Assembly: GCA_049578985.1 (NCBI GenBank)
Contig: JBAUMZ010000114.1
Coordinates: 1 to 64,000, forward strand
DNA length: 64,000 bases
Source: TH5896 sp049578985
GTDB lineage: Archaea > Thermoproteota > Nitrososphaeria > Nitrososphaerales > Nitrososphaeraceae
Direction of reading: 5' to 3'
Part shown: in pieces, positions 51,557 to 61,639 of the stretch
How positions within the stretch are numbered: the stretch's first letter is position 1
Layout of the letters: each line of letters begins with the position of its first letter
Program-made: the position numbers and the translations under genes
Notes under the pieces: generated by a model
The model's input: the letters and a program-made list of their open reading frames with translations, nothing else
The model's database searches: none
What the model was told of the DNA's origin: nothing

Positions 51557-54466
51557 ATGGTTGCCAACATAATCGTCAAGGGGGCACGCGAGCATAATTT
51601 GAAGAACATAAGTGTTACTATCCCAAGGGATAAAATAGTGGTTTTTACAGGCCTGTCAGGGTCAGGCAAATCTACTCTTGCATTTGATACGATCTATGCG
51701 GAGGGACAACGCAGATACGTGGAGTCATTATCAGCCTACGCCAGACAGTTTTTAGAACTGATGGACAAACCTGACGTTGATTCTATTGATGGACTTTCTC
51801 CGGCTATTTCGATTCAACAGAAAACAACAAACAAGAACCCGCGTTCTACTGTGGGCACAGTTACAGAGATATACGACTATCTACGTTTGCTGTACGCTAG
51901 AATAGGAATTCCGTTCTGTCCCAAATGTGAACGAAGAATCAGTCGACAATCTACAGAGGCCATCAGTGATTCAATAATTATATCTTTTGAAGCAAGAACT
52001 GGGATTCTGCTTGCCCCATTAGTGCGAGAGAAAAAGGGATCTTTCGGAAAGCTACTCGAAGGGCTAAAAAAAGACGGATTTCCAAGGGTTAGAGTTGATG
52101 GCGTATTGACGAACTTAGATAGTTACTCCAACAGCAACCGGATAGGTGGTAATGTCGGGAGGGAGTCAAATTGGCCTATTTTGGATAAACAAAAAAAACA
52201 TTCCATTGAGGTGGTTGTCGACAGGCTCGAAATTTCCAAGGAAGAGAGAGCCCGAATAATTGAATCAGTCCAATTGGCACTGCGTTTAGGCAAAGGATTG
52301 GCTGCTATGCTAGCCGATAACGAGTTACACCTCTATTCTCAGCAAAATGCATGCCCTAAATGCGGGCTAAGCATGGCCGAGTTGGAGCCTCGCTCCTTTT
52401 CATTTAACTCCCCATTTGGAGCTTGCAATGCTTGCAATGGATTAGGCTTCAAGCTAAAATTCGATCCTGATTTAATAATTCCAGATAGGTCCAAAAGCAT
52501 ACTGGAAGGAGCCATCAAGCCTTGGCTAGGACGATTCGCTTCTTTCAGATCGTCGAAACTCAGAGATGTTGGTAAACATTTTGGTTTTAATTTGAATCTG
52601 CCTATCTCGAAATTTACCGAAGATCAGCTTAAGGTAATCCTTTATGGGACCGATCGACGTATTCGGTATATCTACAGGTCGAGAAATTCGGACAGCAAGT
52701 GGGAATACATTGGAAATTTCGAAGGTGTTATTCCCAATCTGGAAAGGCTCTATGGTCAGACGGAATCCGATTCAAAGCGAGAAGAGATAGCCAAGTATAT
52801 GCGCGAACACCTATGTGAGTTCTGTGGGGGGAAAAGACTTAGAAAAGAAGCTCTCGCGGTAAAGATTGACGGCAAATCTATAATAGACGTTTGCAATCTT
52901 TCAATTTGGGATTGCCTGGAATTCTTTAATCAAATTACGCTTTCAACAAATGATCTGATTATTTCAAGAACCATATTGAAAGAGATAAGAGCCCGTCTAC
53001 AATTCCTATTGGATGTAGGCTTAGACTATCTACAGCTAAATCGAACTGTTTCTACATTATCAGGAGGTGAATCGCAGCGAATTAGGTTGGCTACTCAAAT
53101 AGGTTCGAATCTTTCGGGGGTTCTTTATGTCCTAGATGAACCAACCATTGGGTTACATCAAAGGGACAATGCAAAGCTCATTGCAACTCTGGAAAAACTT
53201 AGGGCACTAGGGAACTCGCTTATCATCGTCGAACATGATGAGGAGGTAATAAGAAGTTCTGATTGGGTATTAGATCTGGGACCAGGAGCTGGTAACCATG
53301 GAGGCAAGATTGTAGCATGTGGAAATGTAGAAGACGTATCTAGGTCGGTTGAATCAGTTACCGGTCAATACCTATCTGGCGCGTTGCTTGTCACAAGGCC
53401 AAAAGATAGGAGAAGGGGTGCAAATAAATTCATCACAGTTCTTAGAGCAGAAGAGAATAATTTAAAGAGCATTGATGTTTCTTTCCCGTTGGGTTGCTTA
53501 ACTCTAGTTACTGGTGTGTCCGGTTCGGGGAAGTCTACTCTGGTCAATGATATACTGTTTAAAGGATTATCCGCTCATTTCTATAATTCTCGAGAACGCG
53601 TAGGTAAGCACAAAGCAATTACAGGACTGGAGATGGTGGACAAAGTTATAGGAATCGATCAATCCCCAATCGGTCGTACCCCCAGATCGAATCCTGCAAC
53701 CTATGTAAATGCATTCACTCCAATAAGAGAATTATTTTCAAAGACTCCTATGGCAAAGGAAAAAGGATTCAAGCTTGGACGATTTTCTTTTAATGTTCCC
53801 GATGGAAGATGCGAAGAATGTGAAGGTGCGGGGGTAAAGCGAATTGAGATGCAATTCCTAGCTGACGTGTATGTAACCTGCGATAGCTGTAAGGGTAAAA
53901 GATACAATTCAGAAACTCTAACCATTTCGTTCAAAAAGAAGACAGTCGCAGATATTTTGGCTATGACTGTCGATGAAGCACTCGATTTTTTTTCAAATAT
54001 TCCAAGCGTATATAGAAAGTTAGTCTTTCTTAGTAACGTTGGTCTAGGCTACATACGTTTGGGGCAACCTGCGACAACACTTTCGGGAGGGGAATCTCAA
54101 AGGATCAAACTTGCGGCAGAACTATCGAAAAAAGACACAGGAAATACCGTATATATCCTTGACGAGCCTACTACCGGACTTCATTTCGCAGATGTTAGCA
54201 AACTGCTTTATGTCATGCAAAGATTAGTTAACCTTGGCAACACTGTGATCATTATAGAGCATAATTTAGATGTAATCGCCTCTGCCGACTGGATAATTGA
54301 TCTTGGACCTGAAGGTGGACAATTGGGAGGAATGATAGTTGCGGTTGGTACACCGGAAGAGATATCGCGAATTGATCGTAGTCACACAGGCAAATACCTC
54401 AAATCCAAATTGTTTCCAAACCAGGTACTTAACACTATGATAACAGAACAGGATGCAAGGAAATGA
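51557..54466 (+). CDS. uvrA: Excinuclease ABC subunit A
   Basis: Damage-recognition ATPase. It has two ABC ATPase halves with Walker A GLSGSGKST at about residue 33 and GVSGSGKST at about residue 654, and signature motifs LSGGESQRIRLA and LSGGESQRIKLA. Zinc-binding cysteine modules are visible at CPKCERRIS, CPKCGLSMA with CNACNG, CEFCGGKRL and CEECEGAG with CDSCKGKRY. Length 969 is normal. An in-frame TTG lies at 51551; ATG at 51557 is chosen. Its stop overlaps the uvrC ATG (ATGA). Confidence 0.96.
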   Translation: MVANIIVKGAREHNLKNISVTIPRDKIVVFTGLSGSGKSTLAFDTIYAEGQRRYVESLSAYARQFLELMDKPDVDSIDGLSPAISIQQKTTNKNPRSTVGTVTEIYDYLRLLYARIGIPFCPKCERRISRQSTEAISDSIIISFEARTGILLAPLVREKKGSFGKLLEGLKKDGFPRVRVDGVLTNLDSYSNSNRIGGNVGRESNWPILDKQKKHSIEVVVDRLEISKEERARIIESVQLALRLGKGLAAMLADNELHLYSQQNACPKCGLSMAELEPRSFSFNSPFGACNACNGLGFKLKFDPDLIIPDRSKSILEGAIKPWLGRFASFRSSKLRDVGKHFGFNLNLPISKFTEDQLKVILYGTDRRIRYIYRSRNSDSKWEYIGNFEGVIPNLERLYGQTESDSKREEIAKYMREHLCEFCGGKRLRKEALAVKIDGKSIIDVCNLSIWDCLEFFNQITLSTNDLIISRTILKEIRARLQFLLDVGLDYLQLNRTVSTLSGGESQRIRLATQIGSNLSGVLYVLDEPTIGLHQRDNAKLIATLEKLRALGNSLIIVEHDEEVIRSSDWVLDLGPGAGNHGGKIVACGNVEDVSRSVESVTGQYLSGALLVTRPKDRRRGANKFITVLRAEENNLKSIDVSFPLGCLTLVTGVSGSGKSTLVNDILFKGLSAHFYNSRERVGKHKAITGLEMVDKVIGIDQSPIGRTPRSNPATYVNAFTPIRELFSKTPMAKEKGFKLGRFSFNVPDGRCEECEGAGVKRIEMQFLADVYVTCDSCKGKRYNSETLTISFKKKTVADILAMTVDEALDFFSNIPSVYRKLVFLSNVGLGYIRLGQPATTLSGGESQRIKLAAELSKKDTGNTVYILDEPTTGLHFADVSKLLYVMQRLVNLGNTVIIIEHNLDVIASADWIIDLGPEGGQLGGMIVAVGTPEEISRIDRSHTGKYLKSKLFPNQVLNTMITEQDARK

Positions 54467-56112
54467 GTTTAGAACAAAAAATCATTCACATTCCCGACGG
54501 TCCGGGCGTCTATTTTATGAAAGACCAGAGTGGCCAAGTGATATATATTGGAAAAGCAAAAAATCTAAAAAAGAGACTAAAAAGTTATTTTGTGAACAAG
54601 TTTGATGATGATTATCATGCAATCAAGACAGCACGATTACTCTCAAGAGTTGCAGACATTGATTTCATTGTCACACTCAATGAAACAGAAGCTTTTCTTC
54701 TCGAATCAAGTTTGATAAAACAGTACAGGCCAATGTTTAATATCGAGCTGAAGTATCAGCAAAAATATACATATCTGAAAGTAACGCAAGAAGAATTCCC
54801 TCGTCTTCTTGTCGCCCGACGGAACAGGAACGGCGACTTTTTTGGTCCTAAGGGAACTGTCTACGGTCCATTTGTTTATGGTAGCTCAAAGATATTATCT
54901 ACAGGATCGTTGAGAAGATTGTTTAAGGTAAGAATTTGTAAAACATTGCCTAAAAAGCCATGTCTAGAATTCTTTCTTAAGAATTGTGAGGCTCCATGTA
55001 TTGGAAATGTAACAAGGGAACAATATATGGACAAGGTGACGATGTTACATGGGGTGCTTACAAAAAGGAGTAATATGGAAAAATTAAAAGGCAGATTGAG
55101 AGAGGAAATGACGGAAGCATCAAGAAATCACAAATATGAGATAGCAAAGGACTTCCGCGATACTATTCAAAGACTTGAGAATATAACAGTAAAGCAAAAA
55201 GTAGAAACAAATGCAAATCGAGGTTCAGATGAAGGATTCTTTGGTTTCATGGCGAACGAAGATACTGGAGTTGCCCACGTGCTTATGTTGAAGCGTAGAA
55301 AAGGAGTAATTATGGATAGGATTCATGCTAGCTTTGACCTCGTAGGGGAAAATTCCTTATCTACGTTCATATCGCAATACTATCATTCAGATAGTATCAT
55401 TCCAAGGTATATTTATACAAATGAAAAAATTCAAGAGGCTGAAGCCCTTCAAAGGTATTTGGAATCTATCTCCGGTCATAAAGTAACAATACTGCCAGTT
55501 CAAAAGGGGCTCCGTCATGACGATAGAAGTAAAATTATAGATTTAATTATGACAAACCTATTACTGTACGTCGAACAGGGATATCACCCAGCTCTTCTAA
55601 ATCTAAGGGACAGGCTACAATTAGAATCTATACCACATATTATCGACTGTTTCGATATATCAAATTTAGGAACAAGCATAGCAGTCGGCGCGTGTGTGCG
55701 GTTTGTAAATGGTGAATGCTCTAAATCCGGATATCGGAGATTCAGAATTCAAAATAATGGAATACAAGATGATTTTGCTATGATAGAGGAAATAGTCAGG
55801 AGAAGGTACCGACCAGATTCTAATGAGAGTGTAGGTAAGGGTTTGCCATTGCCTGATATGATACTTATAGATGGAGGTAGAGGACAGCTGAACTGTGCAG
55901 TCAAAACTTTGAAATCTCTTGGCTTGGGAATACCTTGCTTCTCTCTTGCCAAAGGTAATGAAGAAATCTATTCAATGAGTAGGAAGCATCCTCTCATTCT
56001 GCCTGCTAAGGATGAAGGGCTAAAGTTACTAAGGCATGTAAGGGATGAATCTCACAGGTTCTGCCTAAAATACAACATCAACATTCGAAGAAGCGCGGTT
56101 GGGGATTTATGA
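54463..56112 (+). CDS. uvrC: Excinuclease ABC subunit C (lacking C-terminal HhH domain)
   Basis: Dual-incision nuclease of UvrABC. The N-terminal GIY-YIG nuclease is clear: DGPGVYFMKDQSGQVIYIGK followed by KNLKKRLKSYF. A UVR-like motif lies around residue 210, and the RNase H-like C-terminal nuclease is seen in IDCFDISNLG, ILIDGGRGQLN and RDESHRFCLKYN. The protein ends at residue 549, straight after this domain. E. coli UvrC (about 610 residues) continues with a tandem helix-hairpin-helix; here no such segment or frameshifted remnant is seen downstream. The gene is coupled to uvrA. Confidence 0.93.
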   Translation: MSLEQKIIHIPDGPGVYFMKDQSGQVIYIGKAKNLKKRLKSYFVNKFDDDYHAIKTARLLSRVADIDFIVTLNETEAFLLESSLIKQYRPMFNIELKYQQKYTYLKVTQEEFPRLLVARRNRNGDFFGPKGTVYGPFVYGSSKILSTGSLRRLFKVRICKTLPKKPCLEFFLKNCEAPCIGNVTREQYMDKVTMLHGVLTKRSNMEKLKGRLREEMTEASRNHKYEIAKDFRDTIQRLENITVKQKVETNANRGSDEGFFGFMANEDTGVAHVLMLKRRKGVIMDRIHASFDLVGENSLSTFISQYYHSDSIIPRYIYTNEKIQEAEALQRYLESISGHKVTILPVQKGLRHDDRSKIIDLIMTNLLLYVEQGYHPALLNLRDRLQLESIPHIIDCFDISNLGTSIAVGACVRFVNGECSKSGYRRFRIQNNGIQDDFAMIEEIVRRRYRPDSNESVGKGLPLPDMILIDGGRGQLNCAVKTLKSLGLGIPCFSLAKGNEEIYSMSRKHPLILPAKDEGLKLLRHVRDESHRFCLKYNINIRRSAVGDL

Positions 56113-56193
56113 CCAAGAAAAATATTTCAACCAGCCAATGCAATTTGAGCCAGAATACTGCGAAAACTGATTCATGAGGTGGGGAGGTACTTA

Positions 56194-57573
56194 TTGCAAA
56201 AGCCGGTGCTTGTCATCGCTGGAACAACTAGTGGTGCAGGAAAAACGACTGTAACAATGGGAATTATGCATAAGCTTGTAAAATGTGGATTTATGGTTCA
56301 ACCCTTTAAGATTGGTCCAGACTTTATCGACCCTTGTTATCATACTTTCGTTACTGGTCGTCAGTCAAGGAATCTTGATCTCTGGCTAATGGGAAAAAAA
56401 GGAGTTTTAGAATGTTTCAATAGAAGTTCTTGGGATGCAGATCTCTCTGTAATTGAGGGGGTAATGGGCCTATTTGACGGGATCTCTGGAAAGAGGAATT
56501 TCGGAAGTACTGCGCACGTCTCTAAGATACTTGATGCATCAGTTATATTAGTAATAGATGCAGCCAAAACTTCACAATCCGTAGCTGCCATGATTCTCGG
56601 GTATACAAAGTTTGATCCTTGCCTGAATGTGGCCGGGATTATCATAAACAATGTTGGAAGCCGCAAACACTCAAACATGATACTAGAAGCATTGGGTATT
56701 CGCGTAAAGAAAAAACTTCTTGGCATCATTTACAGAAATGAGGAGATCCGTTCTGCCGAAAGGTATTTGGGGCTTATCCCCCCTATTGAAATTAAAGGTA
56801 AGGCTAAAAATGCTATTCTGAGCTGTGCTAAATATGTTGCTGATCAGATTAACCTTGATAGCATACTGCCGCTTAAGAGCGGAAAAAGAAATCAGAAAAA
56901 ATCTCACCGACAGCTTGAAAATATAAGAGAACCCTTATGTAGAATTGCTGTTGCATTTGATGAATCATTTAATTTTTATTATGATGATAATCTAAGGTCA
57001 CTTAGGAAAAACGGTGTCTCGTTAGTTTTTTTTAGCCCTCTCAAAGACAGGTCAGTACCTAATGATATTGACGGACTCTTGATAGGTGGAGGTTTTCCGG
57101 AAATATTAGCAAAACAATTGGAAATGAACAATTCGATGAGAAAGTCAATATACAAATCGATTGTCAATGGAATGCCCACACTGGCTGAATGTGGCGGTCT
57201 AATGTACTTGACAAAAGTAATAAATGACAATCGAAGAAAGAAGCAGGGAAGATTTTCGATGGTCGGGATTTTCAATACTGAAACTTCCATGACCAACCGC
57301 GTTACAATTGGGTATACGGAGGCTCGAGGTAGCGGTGAGCTAATGGGTCGAATCTCTCATATTCATGGCCACGAATTTCACTATTCTGAATTACAAAACG
57401 TACCTTCAGATTCTCAATTCTCATTTGACATGCAAAGAGGGCAAGGAATTGATGGGAAATACGATGGTTTAACCTATAACACGTGCATTGCATCATATAT
57501 GCACTTACATTTTGCTGATACCAGAATACTCGGAAGAATTTTAGACAGGTGTGTACATTATAAAAGGCGGTAA
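56194..57573 (+). CDS. cbiA: Cobyrinic acid a,c-diamide synthase
   Basis: ATP- and glutamine-dependent amidation of the a and c side chains of cobyrinate. Motif GTTSGAGKTTVTMG near the N-terminus is the ATP-binding P-loop; DLSVIEGVMGLFDG follows. The glutaminase C-terminal half has LAECGGLMYL with its cysteine and the late IHGHEFHYSEL. Start chosen is TTG at 56194 since GGGAGGT lies just before it; GTG at 56179 is also possible. Length 459. It is 81 nt after uvrC and in the same direction, but the product belongs to the cobalamin set on the other strand. Confidence 0.92.
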   Translation: MQKPVLVIAGTTSGAGKTTVTMGIMHKLVKCGFMVQPFKIGPDFIDPCYHTFVTGRQSRNLDLWLMGKKGVLECFNRSSWDADLSVIEGVMGLFDGISGKRNFGSTAHVSKILDASVILVIDAAKTSQSVAAMILGYTKFDPCLNVAGIIINNVGSRKHSNMILEALGIRVKKKLLGIIYRNEEIRSAERYLGLIPPIEIKGKAKNAILSCAKYVADQINLDSILPLKSGKRNQKKSHRQLENIREPLCRIAVAFDESFNFYYDDNLRSLRKNGVSLVFFSPLKDRSVPNDIDGLLIGGGFPEILAKQLEMNNSMRKSIYKSIVNGMPTLAECGGLMYLTKVINDNRRKKQGRFSMVGIFNTETSMTNRVTIGYTEARGSGELMGRISHIHGHEFHYSELQNVPSDSQFSFDMQRGQGIDGKYDGLTYNTCIASYMHLHFADTRILGRILDRCVHYKRR

Positions 57574-58002
57574 ATCTGTTTACTGTAACCAGTCGCAGAT
57601 TTTGATTTTCCTCAGTACTGCTGATCCTCTAATACACAAAGCTGGCGACCTATCGTATTCAGTCAGTGATCATTCTTTTGATCGATGCATGTAAGTGAAA
57701 AATATATGGTGTTATATTGAATAGCAATACTTAGCCCGAATTTTGGCGATTTCGACTAGGATAACTGAAAAATTGCCGATGACGTATCAACGACTTAACT
57801 TATATTACAAGATATAAATTGACTGCCTATTCGAGGTGTCAAGAACAAGTCTACTACTATTTTTAGGTCAGTCTTAAGATTTATCATATTTCTAGTTCTT
57901 GTATTCCAGGCTCGATATGTCTAACTAGAAGAATTGAAATCGATCGATACTGCGTTACCTCAAATGTATTAGTCATAATCCGATAACGCTCGGCCGAAGT
58001 TA
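57574..58002. other. Intergenic region, nothing recognised
   Basis: About 430 nt between convergent genes. It is AT-rich with one 8-bp inverted repeat, TTCTAGTT (57890-57897) and AACTAGAA (57923-57930), with a 25-nt spacer. No tRNA, ORF of convincing composition or repeat family is seen. Confidence 0.5.
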
Positions 58003-58440
58003 TCATTCATTATTCTCTGCTCGTAATTTTAAACTAGAATTCATCATTTGAAAGCTTATCCGTATATCATCGAACATTCTAGCAGTCCCCAAATAGGCTC
58101 CTAATCCCTTGAATATCTCTTTCTGAGTAAAGATTGTATCATGTTGTTCGTTCACTTGGATCGTAAAGATATGCTCTCCATCCAGTATTAATGGGAGAAT
58201 CGCCTTTCCAATCCACCTTAATTCTCTAGGGGGATCCACCTTAGTTACCACTGGGCGATAAGCGCGTGTTTTTTGAGCTGTAGTCCTCAATTCTATCTCG
58301 ATCTTCTCTCCCCTTATAGGAGACCCAGCAATTCCAATTATGAAAGGGTTCCAGTATTTATAAAGATGAAAATCAGTCAATACCTTCCATACCTTCTCAG
58401 GATTTGATTTAATTTCTATTCTTGTGATTATCTCTTTCAA
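58003..58440 (-). CDS. SRPBCC (polyketide cyclase/START-like) domain protein
   Basis: A 145-residue single-domain protein of the Bet v 1-like SRPBCC fold that binds hydrophobic ligands. It has the typical start ITRIEIKSNPEKVWKVLTDF, then YWNPFI, and the late TIFTQKEIFKGLGAYLG. No catalytic residues can be assigned. It lies next to a CBS-domain gene in the cobalamin region, but no direct link is apparent. Confidence 0.8.
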   Translation of the reverse strand: MKEIITRIEIKSNPEKVWKVLTDFHLYKYWNPFIIGIAGSPIRGEKIEIELRTTAQKTRAYRPVVTKVDPPRELRWIGKAILPLILDGEHIFTIQVNEQHDTIFTQKEIFKGLGAYLGTARMFDDIRISFQMMNSSLKLRAENNE

Positions 58441-58546
58441 GAGCTGGGTATTTCCTTTTCAATGACAATTCTGTTCGCAAGAGGTCGAGTAAAAGTACAG
58501 ATTGTATTACTGAAGTTTGGTGACGCAAGCCGATGGACACTTAGGC

Positions 58547-58999
58547 TCATCCTATCTTTTCTTGTTCCATCAAAGATTCTAGAATAGTAGCATTAACTTC
58601 GTCCAAATCAATATTTTGCCTTAGATATGTGCTAAGATCACTTGTGGTGAGAATGCCAATCAGCGTATCTGCATTTTTTACCAACAGATGCTTTATTTTG
58701 TTATCAACCATCTTCTTAGCCGCTTCTTCGAGGGTTGCCTCATAATCAATGTATACCAAGGGAGAAGACATTATGTCATTTACGAATACCTCTGTGCTCT
58801 TTTTATTCTGAATGCAGACTTTCGAGACTAGGTCTTTTTCGGTCACTATGCCAATATGTACGTCAGATTCATCAACGACTAACAATGAACCTATATCTTT
58901 ATGCTTCATCTTCTTTGCAGCTTCCTGTGCAGTTTCATGTAAATGAATTGCCTCTAACTTGTGGGTCACTAGCTTGTTGATTGATTCTAGTGTTAACAT
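58547..58999 (-). CDS. CBS-domain pair protein
   Basis: 150 residues with two CBS motifs, which bind adenine nucleotides and act as energy sensors. The first is around VVDESDVHIGIVTEKDLVSK, the second around LLVKNADTLIGILTTSDL. No other domain is attached, so it may be a regulator by partner binding. Start ATG at 58999. Confidence 0.88.
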   Translation of the reverse strand: MLTLESINKLVTHKLEAIHLHETAQEAAKKMKHKDIGSLLVVDESDVHIGIVTEKDLVSKVCIQNKKSTEVFVNDIMSSPLVYIDYEATLEEAAKKMVDNKIKHLLVKNADTLIGILTTSDLSTYLRQNIDLDEVNATILESLMEQEKIG

Positions 59000-59139
59000 C
59001 GATCTATGGATATTAGACGAAGTATATTATGGATACGATCAACTCACTAACCATAAAGTTTGCAACTAAAAAAAGAACAAAGTGATCATCATAGTCCATG
59101 CTCATAAAAAAATCCATTATAGTCCATTAGAGTATTCCA

Positions 59140-59838
59140 TCAATTCTGATGCAATCTAGTCTTATATATTAACAATAACGCATTGATTATTGAAGAGGCA
59201 ACTGCGCTACCTCCCTTGCGCCCGATATTCGTAATGGATGGAACTGGGGTACACAATAATTCTTTTTTTGATTCGAGCGCAGAAATAAAACCCACAGGAA
59301 TTCCAATCACGAGAGCTGGCTTTACTCTATTTTCCTTGAACATGGATATAACTTGAAAAAGTGCAGTAGGGGCATTACCTATAACCACTATGCCGTTTTG
59401 AATCTGAGCTGCTGAAAAATCCATTGCAACCTGAGATCGGGTCAGATTATTATCACGAGAGTACTTGGTAACAGAATCCTCCGAGATCCTACACCAAGTT
59501 TTCAGATTTAATTCCCTTGCCAACTGCTTGTTGATGCCTGATAATACCATTTCTACATCGGATACAACATGGCATCCATTCTTAATCGCTCCAAAAGCTG
59601 ATGCGAATACGTCTCCATGAAACATAATTTTTTCTTTCCCTGCAAAATCAAAATCAGCCGTAGCATGAATTACCCTTCTCACGACTGCCCATTCAAGTTC
59701 GTTATAGGTATGGGGTCCCACTTCACCATCTATTATCGCGAAACTCTCATTCTCGATCCCAAATGCCTTTGTTGACATTTTGCGCAGATGGTGATCTGCG
59801 TTGTAGAAATTAGGTCTGGGGGAAGATTCCTCGCTCAA
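59140..59838 (-). CDS. cbiC: Precorrin-8X/cobalt-precorrin-8 methylmutase
   Basis: Moves the C-11 methyl group to C-12 to make (hydrogeno)cobyrinate. Family markers are VRRVIHATADFDFAGK with the catalytic His, KNGCHVVSDVEMVLSG, IVVIGNAPTALFQV and IGIPVGFISALESKKEL. Length 232. The N-terminal 28 nt overlap cbiX, so translation is coupled. Part of the cbiD-cbiG-cbiX-cbiC group. Confidence 0.94.
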   Translation of the reverse strand: MSEESSPRPNFYNADHHLRKMSTKAFGIENESFAIIDGEVGPHTYNELEWAVVRRVIHATADFDFAGKEKIMFHGDVFASAFGAIKNGCHVVSDVEMVLSGINKQLARELNLKTWCRISEDSVTKYSRDNNLTRSQVAMDFSAAQIQNGIVVIGNAPTALFQVISMFKENRVKPALVIGIPVGFISALESKKELLCTPVPSITNIGRKGGSAVASSIINALLLIYKTRLHQN

Positions 59839-60580
59839 CTTCCATTGCCCTTTCCAAAACTATATTTGCTAATTGACAGTCAGCTCCCAAATGCTCTGTG
59901 AGGTACATATTAGCTGGATTTTGTTCCCTGATCGACGTGTTAATTTCTCGCACAATGTCAAATTTAATGTGAGCTCCTTTGTGCAAAAAATATGGAACTA
60001 CCAGAAGACATTTAGGTGAAGAGGCCAAGGAATTTCTGATGCCCTCCATGATATCAGGCTCGTCGAGCTCAAGGAAGCAGAAACGTACGCTTCTAAAATG
60101 AGGTTTAAGCAAAGCTACCACATAGTCGAATGCTTCTCTAGCCCTTCTATCACTACTACCATGACCAATTAGTAATAAATCGCACTCCAAATCCGAGAAT
60201 CGTAGGGCGTGTGCTCGCTTAGCCTCGTGCACCCTATTTACTACCACTTCGACCATCCTTGTGTTCCCGCTAAGTGGTTTAGCGATAGCCACTCGAACAT
60301 CTTTCTTTACAGATATCGATGCAGCTTTCTTCACTGAATCCTTCAGCTTCATACCCGGATATAGAAAGTATGGAATGATGGTGATGAAGTCGGCGCCGTT
60401 GGTAATGCATTTTGAAATTCCGTCCTCGATACATGGGGGAACCACTTCCAAAAAGCAGTAAGTCGTATAGTCGTACTTGCCAGGATAGGTCCTGCTAATA
60501 GTTGAACAAATAATCTCCAACTCTTCTTTAACTTCTGGCTCTCTACTGCCTCTATCTACGATCAGCATCGCCTTAACCAA
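59810..60580 (-). CDS. cbiX: Sirohydrochlorin cobaltochelatase (CbiX long form)
   Basis: Inserts cobalt into sirohydrochlorin. The protein has two homologous halves. The C-terminal half keeps the metal-binding histidines, His140 in LLIGHGSSDRRA and His204 in YFLHKGAHIKFD. In the N-terminal half both positions differ: Arg10 in LIVDRGSREPEV and Lys78 in YFLYPGMKLKDS. The active site therefore seems to be in the second half. Start is TTG at 60580 directly after the cbiG stop; ATG at 60568 is the alternative. Nickel (for F430) is another possible metal in this family. Confidence 0.9.
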   Translation of the reverse strand: MVKAMLIVDRGSREPEVKEELEIICSTISRTYPGKYDYTTYCFLEVVPPCIEDGISKCITNGADFITIIPYFLYPGMKLKDSVKKAASISVKKDVRVAIAKPLSGNTRMVEVVVNRVHEAKRAHALRFSDLECDLLLIGHGSSDRRAREAFDYVVALLKPHFRSVRFCFLELDEPDIMEGIRNSLASSPKCLLVVPYFLHKGAHIKFDIVREINTSIREQNPANMYLTEHLGADCQLANIVLERAMEVERGIFPQT

Positions 60581-61639
60581 TTATTTAAAATCCATCCTAG
60601 CGACGGAAAGAGTAAGATCAGGGGGAAATTTAAGTTTGGGGACTGCTAGAACGCCTTTAGAGCTCAACAGTGCAGCGGCTTCAGATACACTTTTAGTGCC
60701 CTGAAACCGTCCCACTGATTCTGATGGATTAGGAACGTGCACTTCAGAGAGCTGAATGTCATCGAAGGCTTCTATTGGAATTTGGTATGATCTTGAGAAA
60801 TCAAGCAAACCACTAGCCTGGGCCTTATTTTCAATTGTAGCTAGATTTCTTATACTCTTAATGCTTAAGCAATTGTTCCGAAATGCCTCAAATATTGCCG
60901 ATTCTATCGTTTCCTTGGTCGTTTTCCAATGTATCCCGATCCCTACGACAAGACTTTTAGGCCTGTAGATCACTGATTTAGATGAAATTTCCTCATATCG
61001 TAGAATCATATCTGTAATTATTAGGCCAGCACAGAACTCTTTAGATTTCAGATTATCAAGTCCGGACACTGGTCTGACGTTCCGAGGAAGACCATTTCTT
61101 GGCCACCAATTGCGCTCTCCGGAGTCTTGGTAAAGTCCTATTGGCATTTCATTGACCATGCATGCGCTTACTTGGGTAACGGTATCTAGGCCATCTATGG
61201 TCCATCCTAGATCCCTCCCTAAAATGTCCACTGCAATCGTTTTATTAACGTCGGCAGCGGTCGTTATAACCGCCTTGCTATCTTTGAAATAGGTAGATAG
61301 CTCTGTTGTTAACGAATTTGCTCCACCTAGATGACCAGATAATGCGCTAATGACAAAATTTGCCTTATCGTCAATAACGATAACTGCGGGATCGTATTTC
61401 TTGTTACCTAGAAAGGGAGCAATAAGTCGGATCACTGCTCCAAGAGAAAAAATGCAGATTATTGCACCGTTTGTCTTGAATAGCTTCCCCATAATTTGCG
61501 AGGTTGGCTCTTCGAACCATTGAATATTGTTTGATGATTCATAATACTTTTGTGGAACATAGATTTTAACCTCAGGCCAATGCATCCTTATACACTTGGC
61601 TATTCTGATTCCATTCTTGGTTATTGCTACTACACTAAT
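60581..61639 (-). CDS. cbiG: Cobalt-precorrin-5A hydrolase
   Basis: Opens the delta-lactone ring of cobalt-precorrin-5A. The first ATG in frame is at 61585, but the frame continues upstream with the conserved N-terminal strand, reading SVVAITKNGIRIAKC, so the protein must start earlier. No ATG, GTG or TTG exists between that segment and an upstream TAG. The best position for a start is ATT at 61639 (a rare archaeal start), giving about 352 residues. Downstream motifs include FSLGAVIRLIAPFLGNK, SALSGHLGGANSLT and the C-terminal VVGIGIHWKTTKETI. Function is by family. Confidence 0.85.
   Translation of the reverse strand: MSVVAITKNGIRIAKCIRMHWPEVKIYVPQKYYESSNNIQWFEEPTSQIMGKLFKTNGAIICIFSLGAVIRLIAPFLGNKKYDPAVIVIDDKANFVISALSGHLGGANSLTTELSTYFKDSKAVITTAADVNKTIAVDILGRDLGWTIDGLDTVTQVSACMVNEMPIGLYQDSGERNWWPRNGLPRNVRPVSGLDNLKSKEFCAGLIITDMILRYEEISSKSVIYRPKSLVVGIGIHWKTTKETIESAIFEAFRNNCLSIKSIRNLATIENKAQASGLLDFSRSYQIPIEAFDDIQLSEVHVPNPSESVGRFQGTKSVSEAAALLSSKGVLAVPKLKFPPDLTLSVARMDFK

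Noticed and set aside
57890..57930. 8-bp inverted repeat in the cbiA downstream region
   Set aside because: The 25-nt spacer and short arms are within chance for AT-rich sequence.
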